Origin: Betaproteobacteria bacterium
GTDB taxonomy: Bacteria; Pseudomonadota; Gammaproteobacteria; Burkholderiales; Usitatibacteraceae
Direction: 5' to 3'
DNA length: 64,000 bases
Assembly (NCBI GenBank): GCA_016720925.1
Contig: JADKJR010000025.1
Coordinates: 1 to 64,000, forward strand
The position numbers were made by a program, and so were the translations under genes. The notes under the pieces were generated by a model. The model did no database searches, was not told the origin of the DNA, and saw only the letters and a list, made by a program, of their open reading frames with translations. Positions 20,066 to 29,538 of this stretch are shown one piece after another; position 1 is the stretch's first letter, and the number at the start of each line of letters is the position of its first letter.

Positions 20066-21224
20066 CTACGACTTCTTCCAGAGTCCCGCGTCAGCCAGAC
20101 GTCGGGCCAAGGCGCCGCGTTTTCCATGCCGGACCATGAATTGGGGCAATTTACGGTCGAAGTCAGCGCGGGAGGCGCAAAGAGCATAGGCATCAGATAG
20201 ATCGACGAGGGCACATTTTACCTCCTCTTAGGCAGAGGCGATGCCACGGTCGGCTCGCTTATCGGCATTCCGCCAGCAGTGGTCGAAATTGGCAGCCAGC
20301 GAGCACAGGTAGGCTTCCCGCTTGGCCTGCCGCTCGGCCTCGGCCCTTTTGCGCTGTGCTGCTTCCTTCGTCTTTCTCGTTTCGGCAGCGGACACAGCCG
20401 GCGTTTGAAGTTCCATGACGGTACGGCGCCGCAGTTCCGCCACTCCTTTGGCCGCTGTTCGCGCTGCCAGGCAAGGTAGCGCAATCTCAGCCTACGCTCG
20501 GCTTGCTGCGCGTGCCCTGTCAAGAGCAGTTTGAGCATCGCTGCTTTCTCTGCAGTTGGAAGTTCGGCGATCCAGGCGTCCAGTTCCGCATCGCTCTTCC
20601 CATCGGGCTTTGTAGCTTGCTGGTCGGACAGTCCGGCTGCTGTCAGCAGGTCCTCATCTACTTCAAGAAATTCTGCCAGCGAGTGTTGCGCAGCGGTCAG
20701 TCGGGAAAGCTCAGGCGGTGGCGGGGCTCGGTGCTCTCGTCGTCGACTACGCCAGCGCTCACGCCGGCCAGCCAGCCGAGATAAAAGTGAACGCATGTCG
20801 CCACGCAGCAGTTCGTCGCGCAATGGAGTCAACCTGCCCATCCATCCCCGCCCATCCTCCTCGGCAAAGCGATCGTAGTTGTCACTCTCGCTCAGTGCCC
20901 ATTCGAACAGCCAATGTGTTTTCGTCTGCTCCACCGAAAAAGCGGATTCAGTTTCAAAGGTCCGGAGGTCTCAGCATCGAAAGCACCCCTTGGCACCTGC
21001 AAGTACAGACTGCAAGTACACCAGTTAGCAACATAAACGTGGGCGTCGAAGTATCGCTGCATCCAGTCGACTGGATCTCCCTTGAGATTGCCCCACTGGT
21101 AGTCATTTACGAAGCTGGTCGGCGTAATGTTGGCGCGAGACGAATGCGAGCGAAGTTCCGCCATTTGCTTCGGCGTCAATGGTTCATCGATCGCAACAAA
21201 TTCGTAGTACTGGTATTCGCTCAT
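20066..21224 (-). CDS. Uncharacterised conserved protein of the abiE-helicase island (frameshifted)
   Basis: About 385 residues after repair. The N-terminal domain starts MSEYQYYEFVAIDEPLTPKQ and contains ITPTSFVNDYQWG, DPVDWMQRYFDAHVYVANWC and SDNYDRFAEEDGRGW. A middle part reads PPPPELSRLTAAQHSLAEFL. A long charged helix (KTKEAAQRKRAEAERQAKRE) leads to a C-terminal domain, SLAANFDHCW then LVDLSDAYALC and FMVRHGKRGALARRLADAGL. I see indels near 20955, 20770 and 20430. A TAA at 20228 interrupts the last domain, which otherwise reads on to a TAG at 20066. I recall this as a family of unknown function. Its start is 38 bases from the helicase stop, so it is probably the fourth gene of one unit. 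Confidence 0.65.
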
Positions 21225-21261
21225 GTCGAGTGATTTTGCGCGAAATTAGACTATCTTCATT

Positions 21262-23679
21262 TCAAACATATTCCCTTTGAATCTGTCGGATCCACGATGC
21301 GATCGATGGCAGGCCGCTCCTGATCCGATACCCCATGGCCTTGTATCCGCGCTGGCGCTTCTCCCACATCCGTAGTAGCGCGGGGTGGCCCATGTCGACG
21401 AAATCGATAATCCGCACGTCAGTCTTGGTCGCATGCTCTCGATGCAGACGCCCGGCGTATTGCTGCAAGGTTCCCTTCCACGACACCGGCATCGCCAGAA
21501 CCAGGGTGTCCAGAGGAGGATGGTCGAAGCCCTCCCCTACCAGTTTGCCGGTCGCAAGCAGTACGCGCGGAGCTTCCGGTGGCAAAGCCTCGAGTTGCCC
21601 AATTAGCGCGGCGCGCTGCTTTCGTGACATCCGGCCGTGCAGGACAAATGGAGACGGAATCTTTCCGTCCAAAGCCGCCGCGATGGCAGCGAGATGGTCG
21701 GTGCGTTCGGTCAACACCAGCACCTTGCGTCCGTGGTTGAAGGCATGTTCGATTTCACCGGAAATTGCGGTCGTGCGAGCCTGATCGTTGGCGAGGTGCC
21801 GGAACACATCCTGAATTCCGGCGTCGGTCGGCAGGTCGATCCGTGCGGGTAACGAATACGGTACCACCTCGAGGTCGTGCGGTGCACTAGCAGGTTTTGC
21901 TGCTGTGTGCCGTATCGGGCCACACTGCATGAAGATGATCGGTTGCTGGCCGTCGCGGCGGAACGGCGTGGCGGTCAGACCGAGCACGTATTTCGCCTTG
22001 GCGCGCTTCAGAATGGCGTCGAATGACACCGCGCCGACGTGGTGGCATTCGTCCACGATGACGTGACCGTAGTTCTCGACCAGCGAATTCACCTCGCCCT
22101 GCCGTGACAAAGACTGCATCACCGCGATGTCGATCTTCCCTGTGGCCTTGGCTTTGCCGCCGCCGATTGTGCCGATCACGCCCTTGCCGATGCCGAGGAA
22201 GGCCTGCAGACGTTCCTGCCACTGTTTGAGCAACTCGGTGCGATGCACTAGTACCAGGGCGTTCACGCCACGCTTGGCGATCATCGCTGCCGTCGCGACC
22301 GTTTTGCCGAAGGCGGTAGGCGCGCACAGCACGCCAGTGTCCTGCCTCAGCATTGCGGCAACCGCCGATTGCTGATCGAGACGCAGCTTACCGAAGAAGG
22401 TGACGTCCAGCGGCTCTCCGCCGTAACGCTCTTCACGGAGGTCGCTGCGGATGCCGTTGTGTCTCAGCAATTCCTGCACGGCATCCAGGCATCCGCGCGG
22501 CAGGGCAATGTGCTGTGGGTAGTTTTCGGCACTGCCAATTACGCGCGGTTTGTCCCAGACCGACATCCGCATCGCCTGTGCCTTGTAGAACTCCGGGTTC
22601 TGGAACGCGGCAAGGCGGATCAGGCGGTTGGCCAGCGATTGCGGCAGTTGCGCCTTCTCGAAGTAGATGAGATTGCTCAGCGTCACGGTGAGTGACTTCG
22701 GCATTGTCCCCGGCAGCTGCTTCGTCGACGGGGCCGAACGCTGCCACGGCGTAGCCAAGTCTTCTTCGTCGATGAAAGTGACATCCAGTGGATGCGCCCT
22801 GCCCGTCGCACGCAGGATGGTCGGCTCGATGTCATGCGGTGCCATCGGATGGATGGACGCCAAGAACGCCCACTGGTCGTGGTAGGGATGCAATTCCGCA
22901 TCAACGAAAACGCTGCAGCCGTTCTCACGAGGCACCTTCTGCAGGGGCAATGCGATCAGGTTGCCAAAGCCGCCCTTGGGCATCGTGTCCTGATTGGGAA
23001 ACAGGCGGTCGTAAGACTCCAACTTCAATTGCCGGGTTCGCGAACAGGTGTGACTGATGATGGCCGTGCCCAGGCGACGGGCATCGCGGGCCGAGACCCT
23101 GCCGGCGAAAAATACCCAGGCGTGCGCCCCTTTCCCCGAGCGCGAAATCTCGAGGGCAGCGGGCACGCCAAGTTCGCAACACGACTGTACAAAGGCGCGG
23201 GCGTCATCTCTCCACTCGGCCTCGTCGAAATCGATGGCGAGGAAATGGCAAGTTTCGTCCTCCAGCAGGGGATAGACACCGACCGTGTGCTCACCGGTCA
23301 GATGGTCGAAGATGACCGAGTCGGTCAGCGGAATCAACATTCGGTTGCTACAGTCCCCGCACTTGATGCGCGGCTTTTCGCAGACACCTGCACGCCACTC
23401 GTTGGCACAGGCCGGCGAGTAACCGGACTTGGCCGACGTCTTGCTCTCCCAACGAATCGGGTAGACATCTGTGCGCCCCCGGAATAACCGCCGAAACAGC
23501 GCCACCTTCTCGTTCGTGGAGAGCCGTGATGACTCCGGCGTTGAGGCAGGCGACGAGCGCTCTGACTGCTGGATGCGCCATTGAATGCCGTTCGCATACC
23601 GCCGCGCGCTGAGCCGGGCGTTTTCGGCCTTTAACTCCACCGATGGATCGCGTTCAACCATGAGCCCCATAACCGGCAA
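21262..23679 (-). CDS. Superfamily 2 helicase with N-terminal primase-polymerase-like (AEP, TOTE-type) domain
   Basis: 805 residues, intact. Residues about 60-330 form an archaeo-eukaryotic-primase-like domain of the kind described in TOTE conflict systems: a zinc-binding CANEWRAGVC...KCGDC, the metal-binding acidic pair in FLAIDFDEAEW, and RSGKGAHAWVFF with the conserved His. Residues about 430-800 form a DEAD/DEAH-type helicase: Walker A CAPTAFGKT, DECHH box, LGLTATPFRR, VLVLTERTDHL, and motif VI QYAGRLHR. The start could also be ATG 23661. It lies 29 bases after the abiEii stop on the same strand. A role in defence against mobile DNA is inference from family and context. Confidence 0.88.
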   Translation of the reverse strand: MPVMGLMVERDPSVELKAENARLSARRYANGIQWRIQQSERSSPASTPESSRLSTNEKVALFRRLFRGRTDVYPIRWESKTSAKSGYSPACANEWRAGVCEKPRIKCGDCSNRMLIPLTDSVIFDHLTGEHTVGVYPLLEDETCHFLAIDFDEAEWRDDARAFVQSCCELGVPAALEISRSGKGAHAWVFFAGRVSARDARRLGTAIISHTCSRTRQLKLESYDRLFPNQDTMPKGGFGNLIALPLQKVPRENGCSVFVDAELHPYHDQWAFLASIHPMAPHDIEPTILRATGRAHPLDVTFIDEEDLATPWQRSAPSTKQLPGTMPKSLTVTLSNLIYFEKAQLPQSLANRLIRLAAFQNPEFYKAQAMRMSVWDKPRVIGSAENYPQHIALPRGCLDAVQELLRHNGIRSDLREERYGGEPLDVTFFGKLRLDQQSAVAAMLRQDTGVLCAPTAFGKTVATAAMIAKRGVNALVLVHRTELLKQWQERLQAFLGIGKGVIGTIGGGKAKATGKIDIAVMQSLSRQGEVNSLVENYGHVIVDECHHVGAVSFDAILKRAKAKYVLGLTATPFRRDGQQPIIFMQCGPIRHTAAKPASAPHDLEVVPYSLPARIDLPTDAGIQDVFRHLANDQARTTAISGEIEHAFNHGRKVLVLTERTDHLAAIAAALDGKIPSPFVLHGRMSRKQRAALIGQLEALPPEAPRVLLATGKLVGEGFDHPPLDTLVLAMPVSWKGTLQQYAGRLHREHATKTDVRIIDFVDMGHPALLRMWEKRQRGYKAMGYRIRSGLPSIASWIRQIQREYV

Positions 23680-23708
23680 TCAAGTCGTCCATATAAGTAC
23701 GCACACCG

Positions 23709-24587
23709 CTACTGATCCCGCGACGTCAGAAGTCCCGGAAACCTTTTTTCACGCAATTCTTCGAGGACCGATTCCGCGAGCTTCCACCCCTCCCCGCCCA
23801 TCCTCGCGATCAGCTCTATCCAAACCCGCTCGAAGGCATGGATCGCATCCAGTTCTCCAAATTGAATCCCCACCGGCAGCAACGGAGTGATGTCCTCTGT
23901 CAGACTCCGAGTGAGCTTTTCAAGCATGCGCTGCTCGGCCATTGCGCGCGTGATCGGCTTGCCTTCCATTGCCAGATAGTGATCAAAACATGCGATGACT
24001 TTTTCCGGGGCCAGCGCAAGTTGCTCCAGTCCCTGATGCAAATCGAAAAGGTCGCGGCTCGCGCGTCGCTGCAGTAGCGCGCGCAGCTTCGTGCCAAATA
24101 GTTCCTCGGGCTCGAATGACGCGATCTCGGTCTTTCCTCGGTACCAGTCGGTTTCCAATGCAAAGGGATACCGCTTGATACCGAGCAGGTTCGTGTGCTC
24201 GCGAGTGTTTATCTCGACCTTGAGCTTGAGCGTTGCTTGGGAATCGCCCTCCGGTGTGAACTTGAACACCAGATGCATCGAGTGACCTGCCTGCTCTCGC
24301 TGACATCTTCCAAGCCACGACAGTGCTTCCCGGATCGCGTCGACCGTCGCACCGATGGGCTCTGCCTTCATTTGCACGAGGTCGATGTCTTCGGAATAGC
24401 GCAGCGGCTGCTTGAACAGCAGTTTGTGGATCGCCGTTCCGCCCCGGAACGCTATCTTGTCCTTCAGTGCCGGCGCATTGAACAGGTCGCACAGCGCGCG
24501 GCTGATGATCAGGTCCTGCTCGATCTGCCTCAAGTCGGGCCAAGGCGCCTTGACACTCCATGCCTGCAGAAAGGCGGTGGGAATCAT
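23709..24587 (-). CDS. abiEii: AbiEii-type nucleotidyltransferase toxin
   Basis: 292 residues, intact. The polymerase-beta-like nucleotidyltransferase motifs of the type IV AbiE toxins are present: FRGGTAIHKLLF, YSEDIDLVQ (the catalytic acidic pair), the later LKVEINTRE acidic position, and ELFGTKLRALLQRRASRDLFDL with the conserved Lys and Arg-Asp. AbiEii toxins modify tRNA or other nucleotide targets and block growth, giving abortive infection. The gene overlaps abiEi by four bases (24584-24587), which is the normal arrangement. Confidence 0.92.
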   Translation of the reverse strand: MIPTAFLQAWSVKAPWPDLRQIEQDLIISRALCDLFNAPALKDKIAFRGGTAIHKLLFKQPLRYSEDIDLVQMKAEPIGATVDAIREALSWLGRCQREQAGHSMHLVFKFTPEGDSQATLKLKVEINTREHTNLLGIKRYPFALETDWYRGKTEIASFEPEELFGTKLRALLQRRASRDLFDLHQGLEQLALAPEKVIACFDHYLAMEGKPITRAMAEQRMLEKLTRSLTEDITPLLPVGIQFGELDAIHAFERVWIELIARMGGEGWKLAESVLEELREKRFPGLLTSRDQ

Positions 24588-25402
24588 TCTGCGACCTCCA
24601 CCGTTTCATTGATCATGAGCTTCCATTTCACGTTTCTCTCGTGAATCTGCGCCAGTGCCGCCACGATGGGCTTCACGGCGGGATCCAGTGACAGCGTCGT
24701 CTTGGCTTGACTGACGAACGGCTCCAGCGCACGGGCCTGGCGACCGTGCCCCGCGCGTTCGAGCAAATATCCGAGCCGACGTACAGCCGAGTTTTCATAC
24801 GCGGCAGCCGCCTTCGTCAACGCGCGCGGATTGGCCCTTGCGCCGATGTCCTTGGCGACATGCGCGACGCCGTTGATGCCGGCCGCCTTGTGGAAGTAGC
24901 GTACGCAATCCAGCAGCGTCAGTTCGACGCCGGCCACCTTTGCGAAGCCGGCATCGCTCTTCATCTGATCGACCAGGTCGGGCTTGTTGAGTTGAGCGAA
25001 TGCCTCGGGCCGCTGATAGAGGAACTGCAGGCGGTGACGACCCATGATTACGTCACGCAACTGCCGCGGGACGACGACCTGGAAGACCATGCTGGCCTGA
25101 TGCGAAGAGCCGTGGAATGCCGCCGCGCGCAGCAGCGAAATACGGTAGTCGATCCCCTGATGCTTCATCAGCGGGTCAATCCACTTCACTGGGTCTGGCG
25201 CGCCGGCGATCTGGTCTTCCGGGCGCAGGATCAGATAGAAGCCATGCCTAGGGTTCGCCAGCCGGTGCTTGCTGATTGCACGCGTGAGCGCCGCGGCTAG
25301 TGCCTGCGGCTTTAGGCCCAGCGCAGCGGATACATCATTCCGGGAGAAGCAAGCGCGACCGTGCCTGAGCAGATCGTCGAGGTAAGAATCGATGGAAGCC
25401 AT
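24584..25402 (-). CDS. abiEi: AbiEi antitoxin / autorepressor
   Basis: 272 residues, intact. An N-terminal winged helix-turn-helix (YLDDLLRHGRACFSRNDVSAALGLKPQALAAAL, about residues 7-40) precedes the AbiEi C-terminal domain with GFYLILRPEDQ, HQGIDYRISLLRAAAFHGS, RHRLQFLYQR and LLDCVRYFHKAAG. AbiEi proteins neutralise the cognate AbiEii without forming a stable complex (type IV) and repress their own promoter. A 12-bp inverted repeat lies directly upstream (25410-25450), matching that mode of control. It is the first gene of the four-gene island unit. Confidence 0.92.
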   Translation of the reverse strand: MASIDSYLDDLLRHGRACFSRNDVSAALGLKPQALAAALTRAISKHRLANPRHGFYLILRPEDQIAGAPDPVKWIDPLMKHQGIDYRISLLRAAAFHGSSHQASMVFQVVVPRQLRDVIMGRHRLQFLYQRPEAFAQLNKPDLVDQMKSDAGFAKVAGVELTLLDCVRYFHKAAGINGVAHVAKDIGARANPRALTKAAAAYENSAVRRLGYLLERAGHGRQARALEPFVSQAKTTLSLDPAVKPIVAALAQIHERNVKWKLMINETVEVAE

Positions 25403-25409
25403 GCCATAA

Positions 25410-25450
25410 CATACGCAAAACTCGACAAATAATCAATTGTTTCGCATATG
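25410..25450. promoter_or_regulatory. Inverted repeat, putative AbiEi operator
   Basis: CATACGCAAAAC and GTTTCGCATATG are inverted repeats with 10 of 12 positions matching, separated by 17 AT-rich bases (TCGACAAATAATCAATT). They begin 8 bases before the abiEi ATG (25402) and end 7 bases before the guaA stop. Characterised AbiEi proteins bind paired inverted repeats in their promoter. Confidence 0.65.
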
Positions 25451-25457
25451 ATTTGGG

Positions 25458-27036
25458 TCACTCCCATTCAATCGTCGCCGGCGGCTTGCCACTAACGTCA
25501 TACACCACCCGGTTAAACCCGCGCACTTCGTTGATGATGCGGTTCGATACCCTCGCCAACAGCGAATACGGCAATTCCGCCCAATGCGCCGTCATGAAAT
25601 CGGTGGTCTGCACCGCACGCAGGGCCACCACATATTCGTAAGTACGCCCGTCTCCCATCACGCCGACACTTTTCACCGGCAGGAAGACCGCGAACGCCTG
25701 CGCAACATTGTCATACCAGCTGACGCCGTCCGCATCCAGTGTTGCGCGCAACTCGTCAATGAAAATGGCATCGGCGCGGCGCAGCAGATCGGCCGCCTCC
25801 CTGGTGACTTCGCCGAGGATACGCACGCCCAGTCCCGGCCCGGGGAAGGGATGGCGGTACACCATCTCGCGCGGCAGGCCCAGTGCCACGCCGAGTTCAC
25901 GCACTTCGTCCTTGAACAATTCGCGCAAGGGTTCCAGCAGCTTCAAGTGCAACGACTCGGGCAAGCCGCCGACGTTGTGGTGCGACTTGATGGTGTGGGC
26001 TTTCTTGGTTTTGGCCGACGCACTTTCGATCCCGTCCGGATAGATGGTGCCCCTGCGCGAGCCACTTGGCCGACGGCAATTTCGCGGCTTCGCGCTGGAA
26101 GATTTCCACGAACACGCGGCCGATGATCTTGCGCTTCTGCTCGGGGTCCGAGATGCCTTTCAGCTGGCTGAGAAATTCGTCCGCCGCGTCAACATGAATG
26201 ATCTTCATGTGCATGTGATTGCCAAACATATCCATCACCTGCTCGCCCTCATTCAAACGCAGCAGGCCGGTATCGACAAACACACAGGTGAGCTGATCGC
26301 CGATCGCCTGGTGGACCAATGCCGCCGCGACACTCGAATCCACCCCACCACTCAGGCCGAGAATGACTTCCTCGCTGCCCACTTGCTCGCGGATATGCGC
26401 GATCGCGTGCGGCGCGTGGTCCGGCATGTTCCACGATCCATCACAGCCGCAGATCTCGTGGACGAAACGGTTATAGATCGCGCGTCCCTGGCGGGTGTGC
26501 GTCACTTCCGGGTGGAACTGGACGGCATAGAAGCCACGCGCTTCGTCGGCCATGCCGGCCAGCGGCGTGGTGTCGTTCGAGGCAATCACCTTGAATCCGG
26601 GCGGCAACTCCGTGACTTTGTCGCCGTGCGACATCCACACATCGAGCAACCCGTGACCTTCCGCGTTGGAGCGATCCTGAATGTCTTCGAGCAATTTCAG
26701 TGGCCGCGCGCGCACTTCGGCGTAACCGAATTCACGCACCCGTCCCGTCTCGACCGTGCCGCCAAGCTGTGCGGCCATGGTCTGCATGCCGTAACAGATG
26801 CCCAGCACCGGCACACCGAGTTCGAATACCACGTGCGGCGCACGCGCGGTGCCATCTTCGGTAACGGAGGCGTGGCTGCCTGACAGAATAATTCCGCGTG
26901 GATTGAACTGGCGAATGTCCTCGTCGGACATGTCAAATGGATGTAGTTCACAATACACACCTGCTTCACGCACACGGCGCGCGATTAACTGTGTGACTTG
27001 CGAACCGAAATCGAGGATGAGGATTTTGTCGGACAT
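25458..27036 (-). CDS. guaA: GMP synthase (glutamine-hydrolysing), one indel
   Basis: Converts XMP to GMP with glutamine and ATP. The class I glutamine amidotransferase has GICYGMQ (nucleophile Cys) and FHPEVTHT. The ATP pyrophosphatase has GLSGGVDSSV. The dimerisation domain has PFPGPGLGVRI and ends PPATIEWE. One extra G near 26050 (CAGGGGCACC for CAGGGCACC) breaks the frame; with it corrected the protein has the normal length of about 525 residues. The last codons contain GATTGAATGGGA, the proximal attachment repeat of the island that follows. guaB is 2.5 kb upstream on the same strand. Confidence 0.95.
25462..25473 (-). other. Putative guaA-proximal attachment site
   Basis: GATTGAATGGGA on the minus strand, inside the last codons of guaA. 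It differs in one base from 19322-19333 (GATTGAGTGGGA). guaA 3' ends are established integration targets of genomic islands. Confidence 0.65.
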
Positions 27037-27073
27037 TTGTTGTTCGATTGACGGTGGAGGTTAGCGTTGGGGT

Positions 27074-28354
27074 TTAACGCAGGGGTTTAATGTAGGGAGT
27101 GGAGCAAATCGCGTGATTTTTGAAGTAGCGCCAAGCAACGAACACCGCCACCATATTCAATGCTGCGCACAGGAAGAACACGGTGCCGATGCGGAAGTCT
27201 CCTTGCGGATACTGACTGACAACGCCGAGCAGCGAGGCGCCGATCAGCGGCCCAATGATGACGGCCAGACTATTGATCGATTGCAGGGAACCCATCAATG
27301 CACCTTGCTCCTTGGGATCGGTTTGCTTCGACACGATGCCCTGCATTGCCGGGACGGCGCCGAAGGCCAGCGCGTTCACCAGGATGAAGACGTACCTCAT
27401 CCAGCCTTGCGTGGCGAGTCCGTATAGCGCATAGACCACCGCGCCGGAGATCAGCCCAAGCAGAGACAGACGCACTTCGCCAAATGTTCTCAGTAGCCAC
27501 CCCAGCAGTCCGGCCTGCACCACGGCAGCCGTGATGCCTCTGCAGAACAGCGACAGACCGTTTTCAAAATGGTCCCCAGCCAAAGCGAAGTTGGTGTACA
27601 GCACCCAGTGTGCAACAGAATCTGCGCAAGGCTCGCCAGCGCAAACACCGCCACCAGTCCGCGAATCTCCACGCGTCGCGCCAGGCCGACGAGGGCGGTA
27701 AACGGGTTCGCCTTGGCCCACGAAAAGTGGTTGCGACGATCGCGCGTCAATGATTCCGGCACAAAGAAATAGCCAAAAATAAAATTGGCGAGGCACAATC
27801 CGCCCGCCACATAAAAAGGCAAGTGCAGATCGATGCTGCCCAGGAACCCGCCGATGACGGGACCGAATATAAACCCCATGCCGAAGCACGCGCCGATCAT
27901 GCCGAACGCTTTCGCGCGCGTCTCCGGCGTGCTCACATCGGACGCATAGGCGTTCGCCACGGACACGCTCGCCGAGGACAAGCCGCCGACGACACGACCA
28001 ATGAACAGCATCGCCAGGCTGGTCGCCAGCGCGGTCGAGAAAAAATTGATTGCCATGCCAATCATCGAATACAGCATCACCGGCCGGCGGCCGACCTTGT
28101 CGGACAGGGCGCCGAGCAGCGGCATGCAAAGGAATTGGCACAGGCCGAATACCATCGCCAGGATCCCCGTACCAATGTGCCTGCAATTCACGACCTTCGA
28201 CATATTGGCCGACCAGCACCGGCAATACAGGCACCGCAAGTCCGATTCCCAGCATGTCGATGAAGACACAGACCATGATGAAATTCAGGCCCACCGGCTT
28301 GGCGGCCTTGGCCGGTTTGCCACTCGCGGCATCTACCGTTGTGCTACTTTCCAA
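27074..28354 (-). CDS. MFS transporter, TCR/Tet-type (indels)
   Basis: A 12-helix major facilitator of about 425 residues after correction. MVCVFIDMLGIGLAVPVLP in helix 1, motif A GALSDKVGRRPVMLY between helices 2 and 3, and GFIFGPVIGGFLG (motif C-like, antiporter type) place it among the tetracycline/multidrug proton antiporters. Indels near 28215, 27600 and 27505 break it; another frame covers the middle. It overlaps the GST stop by 11 bases and ends 38 bases before guaA, so it is likely co-transcribed. Substrate unknown. Confidence 0.8.
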   Translation of the reverse strand: MESSTTVDAASGKPAKAAKPVGLNFIMVCVFIDMLGIGLAVPVLPVLVGQYVEGRELQAHWYGDPGDGIRPVPIPLHAAARRPVRQGRPPAGDAVFDDWHGNQFFLDRAGDQPGDAVHWSCRRRLVLGERVRGERLCVRCEHAGDARESVRHDRRVLRHGVYIRSRHRRVPGQHRSALAFLCGGRIVPRQFYFWLFLCAGIIDARSSQPLFVGQGEPVYRPRRPGATRGDSRTGGGVCAGEPCADSVAHWVLYTNFALAGDHFENGLSLFCRGITAAVVQAGLLGWLLRTFGEVRLSLLGLISGAVVYALYGLATQGWMRYVFILVNALAFGAVPAMQGIVSKQTDPKEQGALMGSLQSINSLAVIIGPLIGASLLGVVSQYPQGDFRIGTVFFLCAALNMVAVFVAWRYFKNHAICSTPYIKPLR

Positions 28355-28962
28355 AATTCTTCTCCCAAACTTTCGCGACCACCGGATGTTGCTCGGTCAA
28401 GGCGACCGCTTTCGAGAGCTTCGGGCATTGCGCATTGAACCAGTCGCGTCCGGGACGCCAGCGGCTGACCATGGTGATGTAAATATCCAACGCGGTCATG
28501 TGCTCACCAAGCACATAGGGTGCCGGCGACAGGCTTTGTTCCAGCAAGCCCCAGAAAAACTTCTGCTTCTCGACGGATTTTTCTTTCAGCGCCGCCTGCA
28601 ATGCGTCGCCGTCGACCCAGCGCGACGGCTCATCACCAATGTCAAACATGGCGTAAATGTTTGCCGGGATGAAAATCATCCAGCGAAAAAACGCCGCACG
28701 CTTCGCCGGTTCCAGCGGAATCAGGCCCGGAACCTTCTCGGCAAAATGGAGAAGGATCGCGGCGCTCTCGGTCATCACCGTACCGTCTTCGAACACCAGC
28801 GTGGGAACCTTGGCTTGTGGATTGGCTTTTACCAGTTCGGCAAATTGCTCGTTCTGATCCCAGAACGACGTCTTGATGTACCTCGTAAGGTTGATTGGCC
28901 AATTGCAGAACCACTTCGGCGGCAGCGGAGCCCATTCCGGGTGAACCAAACAATTTCAGCAT
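28344..28962 (-). CDS. Glutathione S-transferase family protein (indels)
   Basis: About 205 residues. The N-terminal thioredoxin-like part is MLKLFGSPGMGSAAAEVVLQLANQPYE. After indels near 28900 it continues FAELVKANPQAKVPTLVFEDGTVMTESAAILLHFAEK, containing the cis-Pro (KVPTL) and the glutathione-binding ESAAI. The helical C-terminal domain ends WEKNFGK. I take ATG 28962; a GTG at 28977 touches the stop of the upstream gene. The typical GST role is glutathione conjugation or related thiol chemistry; the substrate is unknown. Confidence 0.8.
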
Positions 28963-28977
28963 GGCGGTTTCAGCCAC

Positions 28978-29529
28978 TCAGGAAAATGCCACGGCCGATG
29001 CCGGCGCGACGGTGACGGCGGCGTGACCGGCCGAAAACTGGTCGAGCAGGCGATTGTGATGATCGATGACCTGATCGGCATTGAGTGTGGGCGAATTCCA
29101 CGTCCCGTGCGCGTCCGCGGCGAGCGTGACATCAAAGCCCAGCGACACCGCGCGCCTCACTGAAGTGTCCACGCAGTATTCGGTCATGCAACCGGCGACA
29201 ATCAAGCGCTGGATACCGCGCGCGCGCAATACCGATTCCAGGCTCGTATTGAAAAACGAATCGCAGGCGTCCTTGCGAACGATGATATCGGACGGCAGCA
29301 CGCCGAGTTCCGGGCACAATGCCCAGCCATCGCGTCCCGGCTGCAACAGGTCTCCCGGCCCTCCGTCATGCTGAACAAAAACCACCGGCAATTCATTTTC
29401 GCGCGCACGCGCAATGAGATCGACAATATTGCCGAGTATTTTTGGCCAGCCGGCATGCATGTCCTTCCCGCGGGCAATACCCACCTGTACGTCGATGACC
29501 AATAGTGCCTGGTTTTTTTCGTTGCTCAT
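28978..29529 (-). CDS. Isochorismatase-like cysteine hydrolase
   Basis: 183 residues, intact. The catalytic triad of the family is visible: Asp in LLVIDVQVG near residue 13, Lys in IIVRKDACDSFF near residue 88, and Cys in VAGCMTEYCVDTS near residue 122. Members hydrolyse isochorismate, nicotinamide, N-carbamoyl compounds and others; this general subgroup is not resolved. It starts 10 bases after the guaB stop and ends at the GST start, so it sits in the guaB-to-guaA run. Confidence 0.85.
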   Translation of the reverse strand: MSNEKNQALLVIDVQVGIARGKDMHAGWPKILGNIVDLIARARENELPVVFVQHDGGPGDLLQPGRDGWALCPELGVLPSDIIVRKDACDSFFNTSLESVLRARGIQRLIVAGCMTEYCVDTSVRRAVSLGFDVTLAADAHGTWNSPTLNADQVIDHHNRLLDQFSAGHAAVTVAPASAVAFS

Positions 29530-29538
29530 CGGCGAGCG

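Noticed and set aside
26044..26883. A 279-codon plus-strand frame opposite guaA
   Set aside because: Mirror of the guaA codon pattern; His/Arg/Val-rich without domain features.
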